In this document: positions 9,059 to 17,337 of the stretch, one piece after another
How the letters are laid out: every line of letters starts with the position of its first letter
Numbering within the stretch: the stretch's first letter is position 1
Source of the DNA: Cupriavidus yeoncheonensis
GTDB taxonomy: Bacteria; Pseudomonadota; Gammaproteobacteria; Burkholderiales; Burkholderiaceae
Assembly: GCF_905397275.1 (NCBI RefSeq)
Contig: NZ_CAJPUY010000020.1
Coordinates: 1-64,000 of the forward strand
Length of the DNA: 64,000 bases
Direction: 5' to 3'
The notes under the pieces: model-generated
Told to the model about the DNA's origin: nothing
The model's database searches: none
Seen by the model: the letters and a program-made list of their open reading frames with translations, nothing else
Made by a program: the position numbers and the translations under genes

Positions 9059-9577
9059 ATGCGCCGACTGCTCTCCGTCACCCTCACCGGCATGGCCGCC
9101 GTCCCACTGGCCGGCCCGGCCTTTGCGGCCGACATGAACGTGAAGGTGGATATTCCGCGACTGAACGTGGCGGAGTATCACCGCCCCTATGTCGCGGTCT
9201 GGGTGGAGCGCGCCGACCAGAGCCCGGTGTCGACGCTGGCGCTCTGGTACGACCTCAAGAACAAGGAAGGCACCAAGTGGCTCAAGGACATGCGCCAGTG
9301 GTGGCGCAAGGCCGGGCGCGACACGCAGATGCCCGCCGACGGCATTTCGGGGGCCACGCGCGCACCAGGCGAGCACACGCTCACTTTCACGGATGGCAAG
9401 GCGCCGCTGGGCAAGCTGCCGGCCGGCGACTACCAGCTCGTGGTCGAAGCGGCGCGTGAAGTGGGTGGCCGCGAACTGGTGCGCGTGCCGTTCACCTGGC
9501 CGCCGCAATCGGCCCAGACCGCCCGCGCCAGGGGCGAGCATGAACTGGGCGGCGTGACCGTCGAACTGAAGCCCTGA
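9059..9577 (+). CDS. DUF2271 periplasmic protein with an FMN-attachment motif
   Basis: A 172-residue exported protein with a signal peptide (cleavage after PAFA, residue 24). The fold is a beta-rich DUF2271 domain. Residues 95-100 read GISGAT, the S-G-A-T motif on whose threonine (here Thr100) ApbE enzymes attach FMN by a phosphoester bond in NqrC, RnfG and other extracytosolic flavoproteins. An apbE gene lies two genes downstream. The protein is therefore predicted to be a flavinylated periplasmic electron carrier, passing electrons from the membrane partner to ferric iron or another acceptor. Start supported by position of the signal peptide. Confidence 0.88.
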   Translation: MRRLLSVTLTGMAAVPLAGPAFAADMNVKVDIPRLNVAEYHRPYVAVWVERADQSPVSTLALWYDLKNKEGTKWLKDMRQWWRKAGRDTQMPADGISGATRAPGEHTLTFTDGKAPLGKLPAGDYQLVVEAAREVGGRELVRVPFTWPPQSAQTARARGEHELGGVTVELKP

Positions 9578-9604
9578 TGCACTGATTCCAACCGGAGACC
9601 GACG

Positions 9605-10429
9605 ATGAAGACCTTCCAATCGCGCCTGTCCACCCGCCTGGCCGTGCTGGCCCTGGCGACGCTGGCCCCGCTGGCCGCCCATGCGCACCGCCAGTGGCTG
9701 CTGCCCTCGGCCACCGTGCTGTCCGGCAACGACACCTGGGTGACCGTGGATGCCGCGGTCTCCAATGACCTGTTCTACTTCGAACACGTGCCGCTGCGCC
9801 TGGACAACCTGGTCGTGACCGGCCCGGACGGCAGCGCCCTGAAGCCGGAGAACGCCTCCACCGGCCGCTACCGCAGCACCTTCGACGTGCACCTGACCCA
9901 GCCCGGCACCTACCGCGTGGCGGTGCTCAACCAAGGCCTGTTCGCGAGCTACAAGGAAAACGGCCAGACCCGGCGCTGGCGCGGCACGGCTGAGGCATTC
10001 GCGAAGGAAGTACCCGCTAACGCGCAGGACCTGCAGGTCACGCAGGCCGAAGGCCGCGTGGAGTCCTTCGTCACGAACGGCAAGCCGAGCAGCAAAGGCC
10101 TGGCCGCCAGCGGCCGCGGCCTGGAACTGGCCCCGATCACGCACCCGAACGACCTCGTGGCGGGGGACACGGCCAGCTTCCGCCTGTTGCTCGACGGCAA
10201 GCCGGCGTCCAACCTGAAGGTGGCCGTGGTGCCGGGTGGCATCCGCTATCGCGACCAGCTCCAGGAGTTCAGCGCCACCACCGACGCCGACGGCAAGTTC
10301 AGCGTCAAGTGGCCGGCCCCGGGCATGTACTGGATGGAAGCCGAGGTTCGCGACGAGAAGACCTCGGTCAAGGCCGCCAAGACCCGCCGCGCCACCTATG
10401 CGGTGACGGTGGAAGTGCTGCCGCAATAA
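9605..10429 (+). CDS. DUF4198 periplasmic protein
   Basis: A 274-residue secreted protein with a signal peptide ending near AAHA (residue 24) and an N-terminal HRQWLLPS motif that starts the mature protein, typical of DUF4198 (NikM/CbiK-like extracytoplasmic metal-transport associated domains). The C-terminal half is an immunoglobulin-like carboxypeptidase-regulatory fold (VPGGIRYRDQLQEFSATTDADGKF). The mature N-terminal His and following residues may bind metal, by analogy. It sits between the DUF2271 protein and ApbE, 28 bases after the former, preceded by CGGAGA. Confidence 0.85.
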   Translation: MKTFQSRLSTRLAVLALATLAPLAAHAHRQWLLPSATVLSGNDTWVTVDAAVSNDLFYFEHVPLRLDNLVVTGPDGSALKPENASTGRYRSTFDVHLTQPGTYRVAVLNQGLFASYKENGQTRRWRGTAEAFAKEVPANAQDLQVTQAEGRVESFVTNGKPSSKGLAASGRGLELAPITHPNDLVAGDTASFRLLLDGKPASNLKVAVVPGGIRYRDQLQEFSATTDADGKFSVKWPAPGMYWMEAEVRDEKTSVKAAKTRRATYAVTVEVLPQ

Positions 10430-10462
10430 GCCGCCAGAAAGCCGCCTGAAGGGTTTGCCCAC

Positions 10463-11470
10463 TTGAACCGCGTTCTGATCCCGCTATCGCTGTCCGCGCC
10501 GCCGGTACCACCCGGCGCGCAGGCGCGCGCGCAGCGCTGGGCTGGCGAGACCATGGGCACCACGTGGTCGGTGGTGGCCATGCTGCCGCTGCAGGCCGAT
10601 GCCGGCGTGCTGGAGCAAGGCATCCGCACCGTGCTTGACGGCGTGATCGCGCAGATGAGCAACTGGGCGCCGGACTCGGACGTGAGCCGGTTCAACCGCG
10701 CCGCCGCCGGCACGTGGGTCGCGCTGCCGGCCGACTGCCTGCGCGTGCTCGCCTGCGCGCTGCAGGTGGCGCGCGACAGCGGCGGTGCCTACGACCCCAG
10801 CGCCGGGCCGCTGGTGGACCTGTGGGGCTTCGGTCCCGCGCCGCGGCGCGGTGCGCCGCCGGCGCCCGATGAGGTCGCACAGGCCCGGCTGCAATGCGGC
10901 TGGAACCGCGTCGAGCTGGATGCCGCCGGCGGCCGCGCGCTGCAGCCCGGTGGCGTGTCGCTCGACTTCTGCGCCATTGCCAAGGGCTTCGCGGTGGACG
11001 CTGTCGCGCAATATCTGGAGGCCCGGGGCGTGGCGCACCACCTGACCGAGATCGGCGGCGAACTGCGCGGCCACGGCGTCAAGCCGGACGGCATGCCGTG
11101 GTGGGTGGCGCTGGAAACGCCGCCCGATGGCGGCCCCGCCACGCAGGAACAGACGCTGGTCGCGCTGCACGGCCTGTCCGTCGCCACCTCGGGCGACTAC
11201 CGGCGCTTCTTCAATAGTGAAGGCCGCCGCTATGCGCACACCATCGACCCGCGTACCGGTTATCCGGCCAGCCATGCGCTGGCTTCGGTGACGGTGTTGC
11301 ACGCCGAATGCATGATGGCCGATGCGCTTTCCACGGCCCTGACCGTGCTCGGCCCGCAGGCCGGCGTGGAGCACGCGCGCCGGCATGGCATTGCGGCGCG
11401 CTTCCTGGTGCGCACGCCGGGCGGCTTTGACGAACATCTTTCCCCGGCCTTTGCCGCGATGCTGGCATGA
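10463..11470 (+). CDS. apbE: FAD:protein FMN transferase
   Basis: About 335 residues of the ApbE family, which transfers FMN from FAD to threonine in exported proteins. Motifs present are TMGTTWSV (residues 30-37), DVSRFN, DFCAIAKGFAVDAV with the catalytic Asp and Lys-Gly, EIGGELRGHG, HTIDPRTGYP and ADALSTAL near the C-terminus, which contributes to the magnesium site. The start is a TTG at 10463 and the leader is short and Pro-rich, so export is not certain from sequence alone. The likely substrate is the SGAT-bearing DUF2271 protein two genes upstream. The stop overlaps the next start (ATGA at 11467-11470). Confidence 0.92.
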   Translation: MNRVLIPLSLSAPPVPPGAQARAQRWAGETMGTTWSVVAMLPLQADAGVLEQGIRTVLDGVIAQMSNWAPDSDVSRFNRAAAGTWVALPADCLRVLACALQVARDSGGAYDPSAGPLVDLWGFGPAPRRGAPPAPDEVAQARLQCGWNRVELDAAGGRALQPGGVSLDFCAIAKGFAVDAVAQYLEARGVAHHLTEIGGELRGHGVKPDGMPWWVALETPPDGGPATQEQTLVALHGLSVATSGDYRRFFNSEGRRYAHTIDPRTGYPASHALASVTVLHAECMMADALSTALTVLGPQAGVEHARRHGIAARFLVRTPGGFDEHLSPAFAAMLA

Positions 11471-13065
11471 ACCGCTTTGTCATAGGCTGGCTGGTCGCCG
11501 TGGCCGGCGTCTGCCTGGCCATGCTGAGCGCATCGCGCGCCGGCATGGCGGCCGGCGTATTGCTCGCCTATGCGGGCTTCTGCGGCGCCGTGTTTGATCG
11601 CCACCGCGATCATCACCGCCGTCGCCGCGCACGCGTCTCGGCGCTTGCCGGCGTTACGGACCGGGACGATGCCACGCTGGTGGCCTACGCCAGCCAGACC
11701 GGCTTCGCCGAGCAACTGGCCATGCAGACCGCCACGGCGCTGCAGGGAGCCGGCATGCCGGTGCACCTGCTCTCCTTCGCCGATCTGGACGCGCGCCGCC
11801 TGGCCAGCTTCCGGCAGGCGCTGTTCGTGGTCAGCACCACCGGGGAGGGCGACGCGCCCGACTGCGCCTCGGGGTTTGCGCGCCGCCTGCTGGCCAGCGG
11901 CGGCCAGGATGCACTGCGACAGCTTCGCTATGGCGTGCTGGCACTCGGCGACAGCAGCTACGCGCGCTTCTGCGCGTTTGGCCACATCCTGTCCGACTGG
12001 CTGCAGCGCCACCATGCGCGGCCGCTGTTCGACCTGATCGAAGTGGACGCCGGCGACGCCGGCGCGCTGCGCCACTGGCAGAACCACCTGTCCGCGCTCA
12101 GCGGTGGCGCGGAGATCGCCGACTGGGAGCGGCCGCGCTATGGCCACTGGCAGCTTTCGGCGCGCCATCACCTGAATCCCGGCAGCCAGGGCGCGCCGGC
12201 GTTCCACCTCGTGCTCCGGCCGGACGGCGCCGTGCCGGACTGGCAGCCCGGCGACATCGCCGAGATCGGTCCCTGCCATGGTCCGGCGGACATCGGCAAC
12301 TTGCTCGACAAGCTGGCGATGGACGGTGCCACGCCCGTGCGCTGCGATGGCCAGGCGATGACGCTGGCCGCAGCGCTCGCCACGCGCTTGTTGCTGCCGG
12401 AAGTGCACCTGGCCACGCTGCGGGCCGTGCCGCCGCAACAGCTGGTCGACGCGCTGTCGCCGCTGCCGCATCGCGAGTATTCGATTGCCTCGCTGCCGCA
12501 GGATGGGCAACTTGAACTGCTGGTGCGCCAGACCCGTCATGCCGATGGGCGGCTCGGTTTGGCGTCCGGGTGGCTGACCAGCCATGCGCCCGTGGGTGCG
12601 CGCGTCGCGTTGCGTATCCGCAGCAATCGCAGCTTCCATCCGCCGGTCGATGAGCGGCCTCTGGTGCTCGTCGGCAATGGCACCGGCCTGGCCGGCCTGC
12701 GCGGCCACCTGAAGGCTCGCGCGCTGGCCGGGCGGCATCGCAACTGGCTGCTCTTTGGCGAGCGTTCAGCGCGCCATGACAACTTCTTCGCTGACGAACT
12801 CGCCGGCTGGCAGGCCGATGGCGTGCTGGAACGGGTTGACCTGGTCTATTCGCGCGACGGCAATGCCTTGCGCTACGTGCAGGATGCATTGCGCGAGCGC
12901 GCGTCGGCATTGCGTGAATGGGTGGATGCCGGCGCGGCGATCTATGTCTGCGGCAGCCTGCAGGGGATGGCTGGTGGCGTCAACGAGGCGCTTGCCGAGG
13001 TGCTCGGAGTAGAAGGGTTGCGGCGGCTCGGTGAGTCGGGGCGTTATCGGCGGGATGTGTATTAG
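11467..13065 (+). CDS. Membrane-anchored CysJ-like flavoprotein reductase
   Basis: A 532-residue diflavin reductase. Residues about 5-42 form one or two membrane helices. A flavodoxin domain follows with YASQTGFAEQLA, STTGEGDAPD and LGDSSYARFC (FMN site). The C-terminal ferredoxin-NADP reductase-like module has REYSIAS (FAD), VGNGTGLAGLRGHL (pyridine nucleotide) and YVCGSLQGMAGGV. It should draw electrons from NADPH in the cytosol and pass them into the membrane. Its start overlaps apbE by four bases, so it is translationally coupled. With PepSY and the flavinylated DUF2271 protein it completes a plausible cytosol-to-periplasm electron path for iron reduction. Confidence 0.93.
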   Translation: MNRFVIGWLVAVAGVCLAMLSASRAGMAAGVLLAYAGFCGAVFDRHRDHHRRRRARVSALAGVTDRDDATLVAYASQTGFAEQLAMQTATALQGAGMPVHLLSFADLDARRLASFRQALFVVSTTGEGDAPDCASGFARRLLASGGQDALRQLRYGVLALGDSSYARFCAFGHILSDWLQRHHARPLFDLIEVDAGDAGALRHWQNHLSALSGGAEIADWERPRYGHWQLSARHHLNPGSQGAPAFHLVLRPDGAVPDWQPGDIAEIGPCHGPADIGNLLDKLAMDGATPVRCDGQAMTLAAALATRLLLPEVHLATLRAVPPQQLVDALSPLPHREYSIASLPQDGQLELLVRQTRHADGRLGLASGWLTSHAPVGARVALRIRSNRSFHPPVDERPLVLVGNGTGLAGLRGHLKARALAGRHRNWLLFGERSARHDNFFADELAGWQADGVLERVDLVYSRDGNALRYVQDALRERASALREWVDAGAAIYVCGSLQGMAGGVNEALAEVLGVEGLRRLGESGRYRRDVY

Positions 13066-13110
13066 GTTCTTGCTGGGCACGGATGTCCGGGCCTTCATTC
13101 GCCAAAGCGC

Positions 13111-13536
13111 TCAGTGGGCTGCTCCTGGCGGAGCCGGCGGCGGGGAGTTGGGCTTGTAATTGGCAGGTGGCGTCACGGGTGGCGCGGCAAGCATCTGGCC
13201 ATAGACCGGGACCCGGTGTCCGCTGGCGTACATGCACTGAATGTAGGCGGCGTCATACTGGTCCTGCGCACCGTATCCCGAGTCACTGACATTGCCGGCA
13301 CCGGCCGCCGGACTGCTCGCCGCCGCGTTGGACGCCCCTTGCGAACTCGCGCCGCCGATTCGGCCCTGCGCGAACTGGCGGCAGTTGTGGTCATCACCGA
13401 GAAACTGGTCGAGCGTTTTCTGACTGCCCGGCAGTGCTACCACGCTGGGGCCCGACGGCACAGCCGCGCACGCACCCGCGATAAGCGCAGCCGCCATCAG
13501 CAGGGGAACGGAGCGCGGTTTCATCAGGATCGGCAT
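13111..13536 (-). CDS. Small putative lipoprotein, Gly/Ala/Pro-rich
   Basis: About 141 residues with a hydrophobic leader and a lipobox-like IAGAC, so a lipoprotein is likely. The mature part has a conserved-looking core (DDHNCRQFAQGRIGG, then DQYDAAYIQCMYASGHRVPV) resembling glycine-zipper-associated small envelope proteins, and a Pro-rich tail. Two cysteines in the core could form a disulphide. The start ATG overlaps the stop of the upstream gene (TAATG); an ATG four codons further in is an alternative. Function unknown. Confidence 0.75.
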   Translation of the reverse strand: MPILMKPRSVPLLMAAALIAGACAAVPSGPSVVALPGSQKTLDQFLGDDHNCRQFAQGRIGGASSQGASNAAASSPAAGAGNVSDSGYGAQDQYDAAYIQCMYASGHRVPVYGQMLAAPPVTPPANYKPNSPPPAPPGAAH

Positions 13537-13988
13537 TATTGCGACGGCCGGGCCGGCACCGTTTGCCAGCCGCCCGGACAGGCCTTGACGTATGGGTAAT
13601 AGCCGCTAGGCTGGTCGCAGTGGTACCACCATGCGTTCGCCGACGCGTCGTCCGATCCATCGCCCTGCTCGATGTACTGCGTTGGGGGCGTGTAGTAAGA
13701 AGCGGGGTAAGCATAGGGGTATGGCCATCCACCGTATGGATATCCCCACCAGCCCGGCCAGCCCCACCAGCCGCCGCCTGCCACGAAGACCGCGTGCCCA
13801 TGTCCATGATGAAAGCCATCGTGACCGTGAAAGCCGCCGCCATGAAAGCCGCCGCCGTGCATGCCGCCGCCGTGCATACCCCCGCCCCCGCCGCCGCCAC
13901 GACTGCCGGCCAGCGCCGGACCGCCGGCGGCCATCACCGCCCCTGCTACGAATGCCAGGGTGATCTTGCAAAACCCGCGCCCGTTCAT
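13536..13988 (-). CDS. Secreted Gly/His-rich small protein
   Basis: A 150-residue protein with a signal peptide (residues 1-27, cleavage after ALAG) followed by a Gly-rich, His-rich run of GGGMHGGGFHG-type repeats (residues about 30-66), a Trp/Tyr/Pro-rich middle and a C-terminal CDQPSGYYPYVKACPGGW region. The C-terminal two-cysteine segment recurs in small envelope proteins of Burkholderiaceae. His-rich repeats suggest metal binding, but this is inference. Cotranscribed with the lipoprotein gene it overlaps. Confidence 0.78.
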   Translation of the reverse strand: MNGRGFCKITLAFVAGAVMAAGGPALAGSRGGGGGGGMHGGGMHGGGFHGGGFHGHDGFHHGHGHAVFVAGGGWWGWPGWWGYPYGGWPYPYAYPASYYTPPTQYIEQGDGSDDASANAWWYHCDQPSGYYPYVKACPGGWQTVPARPSQ

Positions 13989-14421
13989 GATGTGTCCCTG
14001 CCTTGGTGCCTGACGGCCAGGTCACTTTGGAGACCCGCGTCGGACCGTCCCCCCTTGTAGCGTTCGGTTCGCCTGGATATCTCATCCAGCTACCCAGACC
14101 CTGCGGCGCCTGGTTTGAGGGGATCTGCGCCGCTATCGTGTAAACGGCTGAGAGGTCGGATTTATTCCCGTCAATCCTCTGTGACGCTTACGCGAGAAAT
14201 CAACGGGCGAAGAAAGTATCTTGAATGATGCTTCCGGAGCTTGTCTCCGCCGCGATGCGCGGCCTGCGCCCGTCTGAAATCGGCACGACCACCGAATTGG
14301 CCAATGCCATGAGCGCACGTGGCTACTGCGCGATCGTCATGGTATGGACGGGTCCCCGCTCCAAAGGGGGATTGCTACGGTCGTTGACGGCATCAATCGG
14401 TAGAAGGTTATCGCTCCCCCA
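13989..14421. other. Intergenic region, no gene supported
   Basis: About 430 bases between the Gly/His-rich protein start and the TrhA stop. Short ORFs occur on both strands (for example a plus-strand frame from 14225), but none has a family motif or good start context. The part next to 13988 should contain the promoter for the two envelope proteins. Confidence 0.4.
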
Positions 14422-15039
14422 TCACCCCACATACCAAAGGACACTCACGAACTGGCACCCACTTCCCGCCAGCACGAACAAATGCCAGATGCCATGAAAG
14501 TGCCGGACCTTCTCGTCAAACAGGAAGAACCCGATCCCCGCCGTGTAGAGTGCCCCGCCGGCCACCAGCCACCAGAGCCCCGGCGCGGGCAGGGCAGCCG
14601 CCAGCGGCTGGAACGCGATCAGCACCAGCCACCCCATCACCACATAGATCGACAAGGAAAACACCCGCGTCCGCCGCCCGATCCAGAGCTCCTGCACGAT
14701 GCCGATGACGGCGAGCCCCCAGTTGATGCCGAACAGTGCCCACCCCCATGGCCCGCGCAGCGTGACCAGTGCGAACGGCGTATAGCTGCCCGCAATCAGC
14801 AGATAGATGGCGCAATGATCCAGCCGCTGGAACACGTCCTTGGCCGGGCCGCGCAGGCTGTGGTACAGCGTGGAGATGGTGTAGAGCAGAACCAGCGTGG
14901 TGCCGTAGACCACTGAACTGACCACCTTCCACGCGTCGTGGTTGAGGGCCGAGGATGTCACCAGCACCGCCATGCCGGCGGCCGCCAGGATGGCACCGGC
15001 CAGGTGGCTGTAACCGTTGAATCGTTCGCCGCGATACAT
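14422..15039 (-). CDS. trhA: Hemolysin III family membrane protein (TrhA/YqfA)
   Basis: A 205-residue seven-helix membrane protein of the PAQR/hemolysin III family. It has the N-terminal ERFNGYSHLAGA, the metal-binding STLYHSLRG and RLDHCAIYLLIAGSYTP segments, and the C-terminal HFHGIWHLFVLAGS histidines. E. coli TrhA is linked to membrane energetics; most homologues have no proven haemolytic activity. The start at 15039 follows a strong CCGGAGGA site; the frame is open further upstream but that translation is Arg/Ser-rich and non-membrane, so it is excluded. Confidence 0.92.
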   Translation of the reverse strand: MYRGERFNGYSHLAGAILAAAGMAVLVTSSALNHDAWKVVSSVVYGTTLVLLYTISTLYHSLRGPAKDVFQRLDHCAIYLLIAGSYTPFALVTLRGPWGWALFGINWGLAVIGIVQELWIGRRTRVFSLSIYVVMGWLVLIAFQPLAAALPAPGLWWLVAGGALYTAGIGFFLFDEKVRHFHGIWHLFVLAGSGCQFVSVLWYVG

Positions 15040-15489
15040 GCGCCGTCCTCCGGAGAAACTCAGTCGGTGCGCAATCCGCGGTGCAACCGCGGATGCACGA
15101 AGCCGTATTTTCGCACGGCGGCGGCAGCTTTCCTCCGCAAGGCCCTGACGCGAGTCATGGCTTCGTTGCTGCGCGGCGACGCTGTCGCGGCATCTCCCTC
15201 TGTGAAGGCATTCGTTCCCCGAGCGTTGCGTACGCCGTTGCTGGCGATGCATGACGCGCGTCAAGTGTCGTTGCAGGCATGACGTGCATGATGGCGGGCT
15301 GCGCCGCAATGGCGCATCGCCTGGCGCCTTCGGGACTGCCTTGCAATTCGCTGTCCTATCGCCTTACATGAAGCGTTCTCCGCGAGCGGGACGTCGTCAT
15401 GCACGGGCGCAATCAGCCTTGTGTCGCCCCTGCCAGCCCCATCTTGCCGCGCTGCCTTGCGCGGCTGCCATTCACGAGGAGCGTCGATC
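15040..15489. other. Divergent intergenic region
   Basis: About 450 bases separating trhA (minus) and the haloperoxidase-like gene (plus), so it should hold both promoters. The sequence GCATGACG occurs twice (near 15248 and 15278). No protein-coding frame is convincing. Confidence 0.35.
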
Positions 15490-16311
15490 ATGAGCAACGT
15501 GACCACCAGGGACGGCACGCAAATTTTCTACAAGGACTGGGGCAAAGGCCGCCCCGTGGTGTTCTCACACGGCTGGCCGCTCACCGCGGATGCCTGGGAT
15601 CCGCAGATGCTCTTTCTCGTGCAGAAAGGCTTTCGCGTGATTGCGCATGACCGCCGCAGCCACGGACGCTCGACGCAGACCTCGGCCGGCAATGAGATGG
15701 ACACCTATGCCGACGACCTCGCGACGCTGCTGGACAAGCTCGATGTCAAGGACGCCACCATGGTGGGACACTCGACCGGCGGCGGCGAGGTGGCGCACTA
15801 CATCGGCCGGCATGGCACCGCGCGCGTGGCGCAGGCGGTGCTGATCGGCGCCGTGCCGCCATTGATGCTGAAGACCGACGCCAATCCGGGCGGGCTGCCG
15901 CTGGAGGTATTCGACGGCATCCGCAAGGGCGTGGTGGACAACCGCTCGCAGTTCTATCTCGACCTGGCCACGCCGTTCTACGGCTACAACCGCTCGGGCG
16001 CCAAGCCCTCGCCAGGCGTGATCCAGGAGTTCTGGCGCCAGGGCATGGCAGGTGGCGTGCTGGGCCAGTACGAATGCATCCGGCAGTTTTCGGAAGTGGA
16101 CTATACCGAGGACCTGAAGAAGATCGATGTGCCCACGCTCGTGCTGCACGGGGATGACGATCAGATCGTGCCGATCGATGCGTCAGCCAGGTTGACCGCG
16201 AAGATCGTCAGGAACGCCACGCTCAAGATCTATCCGGGCGCGTCGCATGGCATGTGCACGGTCAATGCGGACCAGGTGAACGCTGACCTGCTCGACTTCC
16301 TGAAGCAGTGA
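15490..16311 (+). CDS. Cofactor-free haloperoxidase-like alpha/beta hydrolase
   Basis: A 273-residue protein of the non-haem chloroperoxidase group. Ser95 is in [12 protein letters not shown], Asp224 in [10 protein letters not shown] and His253 in GASHGMC, the standard triad. N-terminal [11 protein letters not shown] and [13 protein letters not shown] are typical. These enzymes act as esterases or perhydrolases; halogenation activity is incidental. ACGAGGAG lies just before the ATG at 15490. It stands alone, divergent from trhA. Confidence 0.92.
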   Translation: MSNVTTRDGTQIFYKDWGKGRPVVFSHGWPLTADAWDPQMLFLVQKGFRVIAHDRRSHGRSTQTSAGNEMDTYADDLATLLDKLDVKDATMVGHSTGGGEVAHYIGRHGTARVAQAVLIGAVPPLMLKTDANPGGLPLEVFDGIRKGVVDNRSQFYLDLATPFYGYNRSGAKPSPGVIQEFWRQGMAGGVLGQYECIRQFSEVDYTEDLKKIDVPTLVLHGDDDQIVPIDASARLTAKIVRNATLKIYPGASHGMCTVNADQVNADLLDFLKQ

Positions 16312-16338
16312 CGTTGCATCGGGGTTTGCCGGCGGCGC

Positions 16339-16695
16339 TCAGTCCGCCGGCGCGCCGAGCGCGGCGTCCAGCATCGCAATCGCGAGGCCGACCAGCAGGG
16401 CAACCGCCGACGCGATGAACCAGCGCACGGTCTGCCGGTATTCGGCAACGGCATCGTCCTCGATGCGCAATGCGCGGAACAGCGCGATGATCTGCAATAC
16501 CACCGCGCAGACCAGTGACAGCGCGGCAAAAAGCGAGCGCGCGCTCCAGTGCCCGGGACTCTCGAAGCCCCAGAAGCGCCAGAAGGCGAGGGAGAAACCC
16601 AGCAGCACGGTGATGGCCGTGATGATGCCCTGGCGATAGCCCGCGGGCACCATCTGCGGCTCGGCGTTCCGGGGCGGGATATCTGGCGGGGCCAT
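16339..16695 (-). CDS. Small three-helix membrane protein, unknown function
   Basis: A 118-residue protein with a Pro-rich N-terminus and three predicted membrane helices at about residues 27-45, 56-77 and 92-112, separated by a charged loop (RALRIEDDAVAEYRQTVR). The start at 16695 is 12 bases after the stop of the upstream cupin gene, so the two are probably coupled. No family is recognised. Confidence 0.65.
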   Translation of the reverse strand: MAPPDIPPRNAEPQMVPAGYRQGIITAITVLLGFSLAFWRFWGFESPGHWSARSLFAALSLVCAVVLQIIALFRALRIEDDAVAEYRQTVRWFIASAVALLVGLAIAMLDAALGAPAD

Positions 16696-16706
16696 GTCCG
16701 GCAGGC

Positions 16707-17123
16707 TTATGGTTGCGTCGCGGGCAGTTCCACTACAGCCAGTGTTGCGACCAGGCCGCCTATCACGCGGCTGCGGTGGCCTTTGCCTGTCGTGTCCTCC
16801 AGTAGCAGCGCGCTGCCGGCGACCAGCGAACGGCGCTCGCCGTCGGAGGCTTCGAATTCCATTTCGCCGTCCAGCATGAACATCCACATCCTGAGCGGGG
16901 ATGGATGCAGATTGCCCACCCAGCCGGTTGGCACCACCAGGAAGCCCTGGCGCAGAGCGGGCGTCATCGGCGATACCCAGAACGGTGGGGCGGGTGGTGC
17001 GAAGTTGCGCTCCGACATTTCCGTCGACAGCGCGCCGAAATGCGATTCGCCGGATTCGTCGGCATAAAGGCGGCCGAATGCCAGCGTGGAATGATGGGCG
17101 GTGGGAGTTGCGGGGTCAGGCAT
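16707..17123 (-). CDS. Cupin-domain protein
   Basis: A 138-residue single-domain beta-barrel protein. The central part (HPSPLRMWMFMLDGEMEFEASDGERRSLVAGSALLLEDTTGKGH) has the cupin pattern of a His/Glu motif, a Gly-rich turn and a second His. A GGAGG site precedes the ATG. Small cupins bind metal and can be isomerases, dioxygenases or binding proteins; the specific role is not visible. Confidence 0.75.
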   Translation of the reverse strand: MPDPATPTAHHSTLAFGRLYADESGESHFGALSTEMSERNFAPPAPPFWVSPMTPALRQGFLVVPTGWVGNLHPSPLRMWMFMLDGEMEFEASDGERRSLVAGSALLLEDTTGKGHRSRVIGGLVATLAVVELPATQP

Positions 17124-17234
17124 CGGGCGCCTCCGGCATGGGGCGGTGGCCCCGTCGTTACGGTAACCAGTCTAGTCTGCCGGAAGTGGGGGATCGGGGA
17201 GTTTTGTGTTCGGGTGCTGGACGCGCGATTGATT

Positions 17235-17251
17235 CGCCGGCGTAGCCGGCG
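17235..17251. terminator. GC-rich hairpin, possible terminator or repeat
   Basis: CGCCGGC-GTA-GCCGGCG is a perfect 7-base stem with a 3-base loop in the gap between the TonB receptor stop and the cupin start. No uridine run follows on the minus strand, so factor-independent termination is uncertain. Confidence 0.4.
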
Positions 17252-17337
17252 AGTCACTTTTGGTCCGGGCGACAAGAGGCCGTTAACTTTCGTCGGCGGA
17301 CGGCCGATAAGATCCGCTGGCTACCCGATCACTCCTG

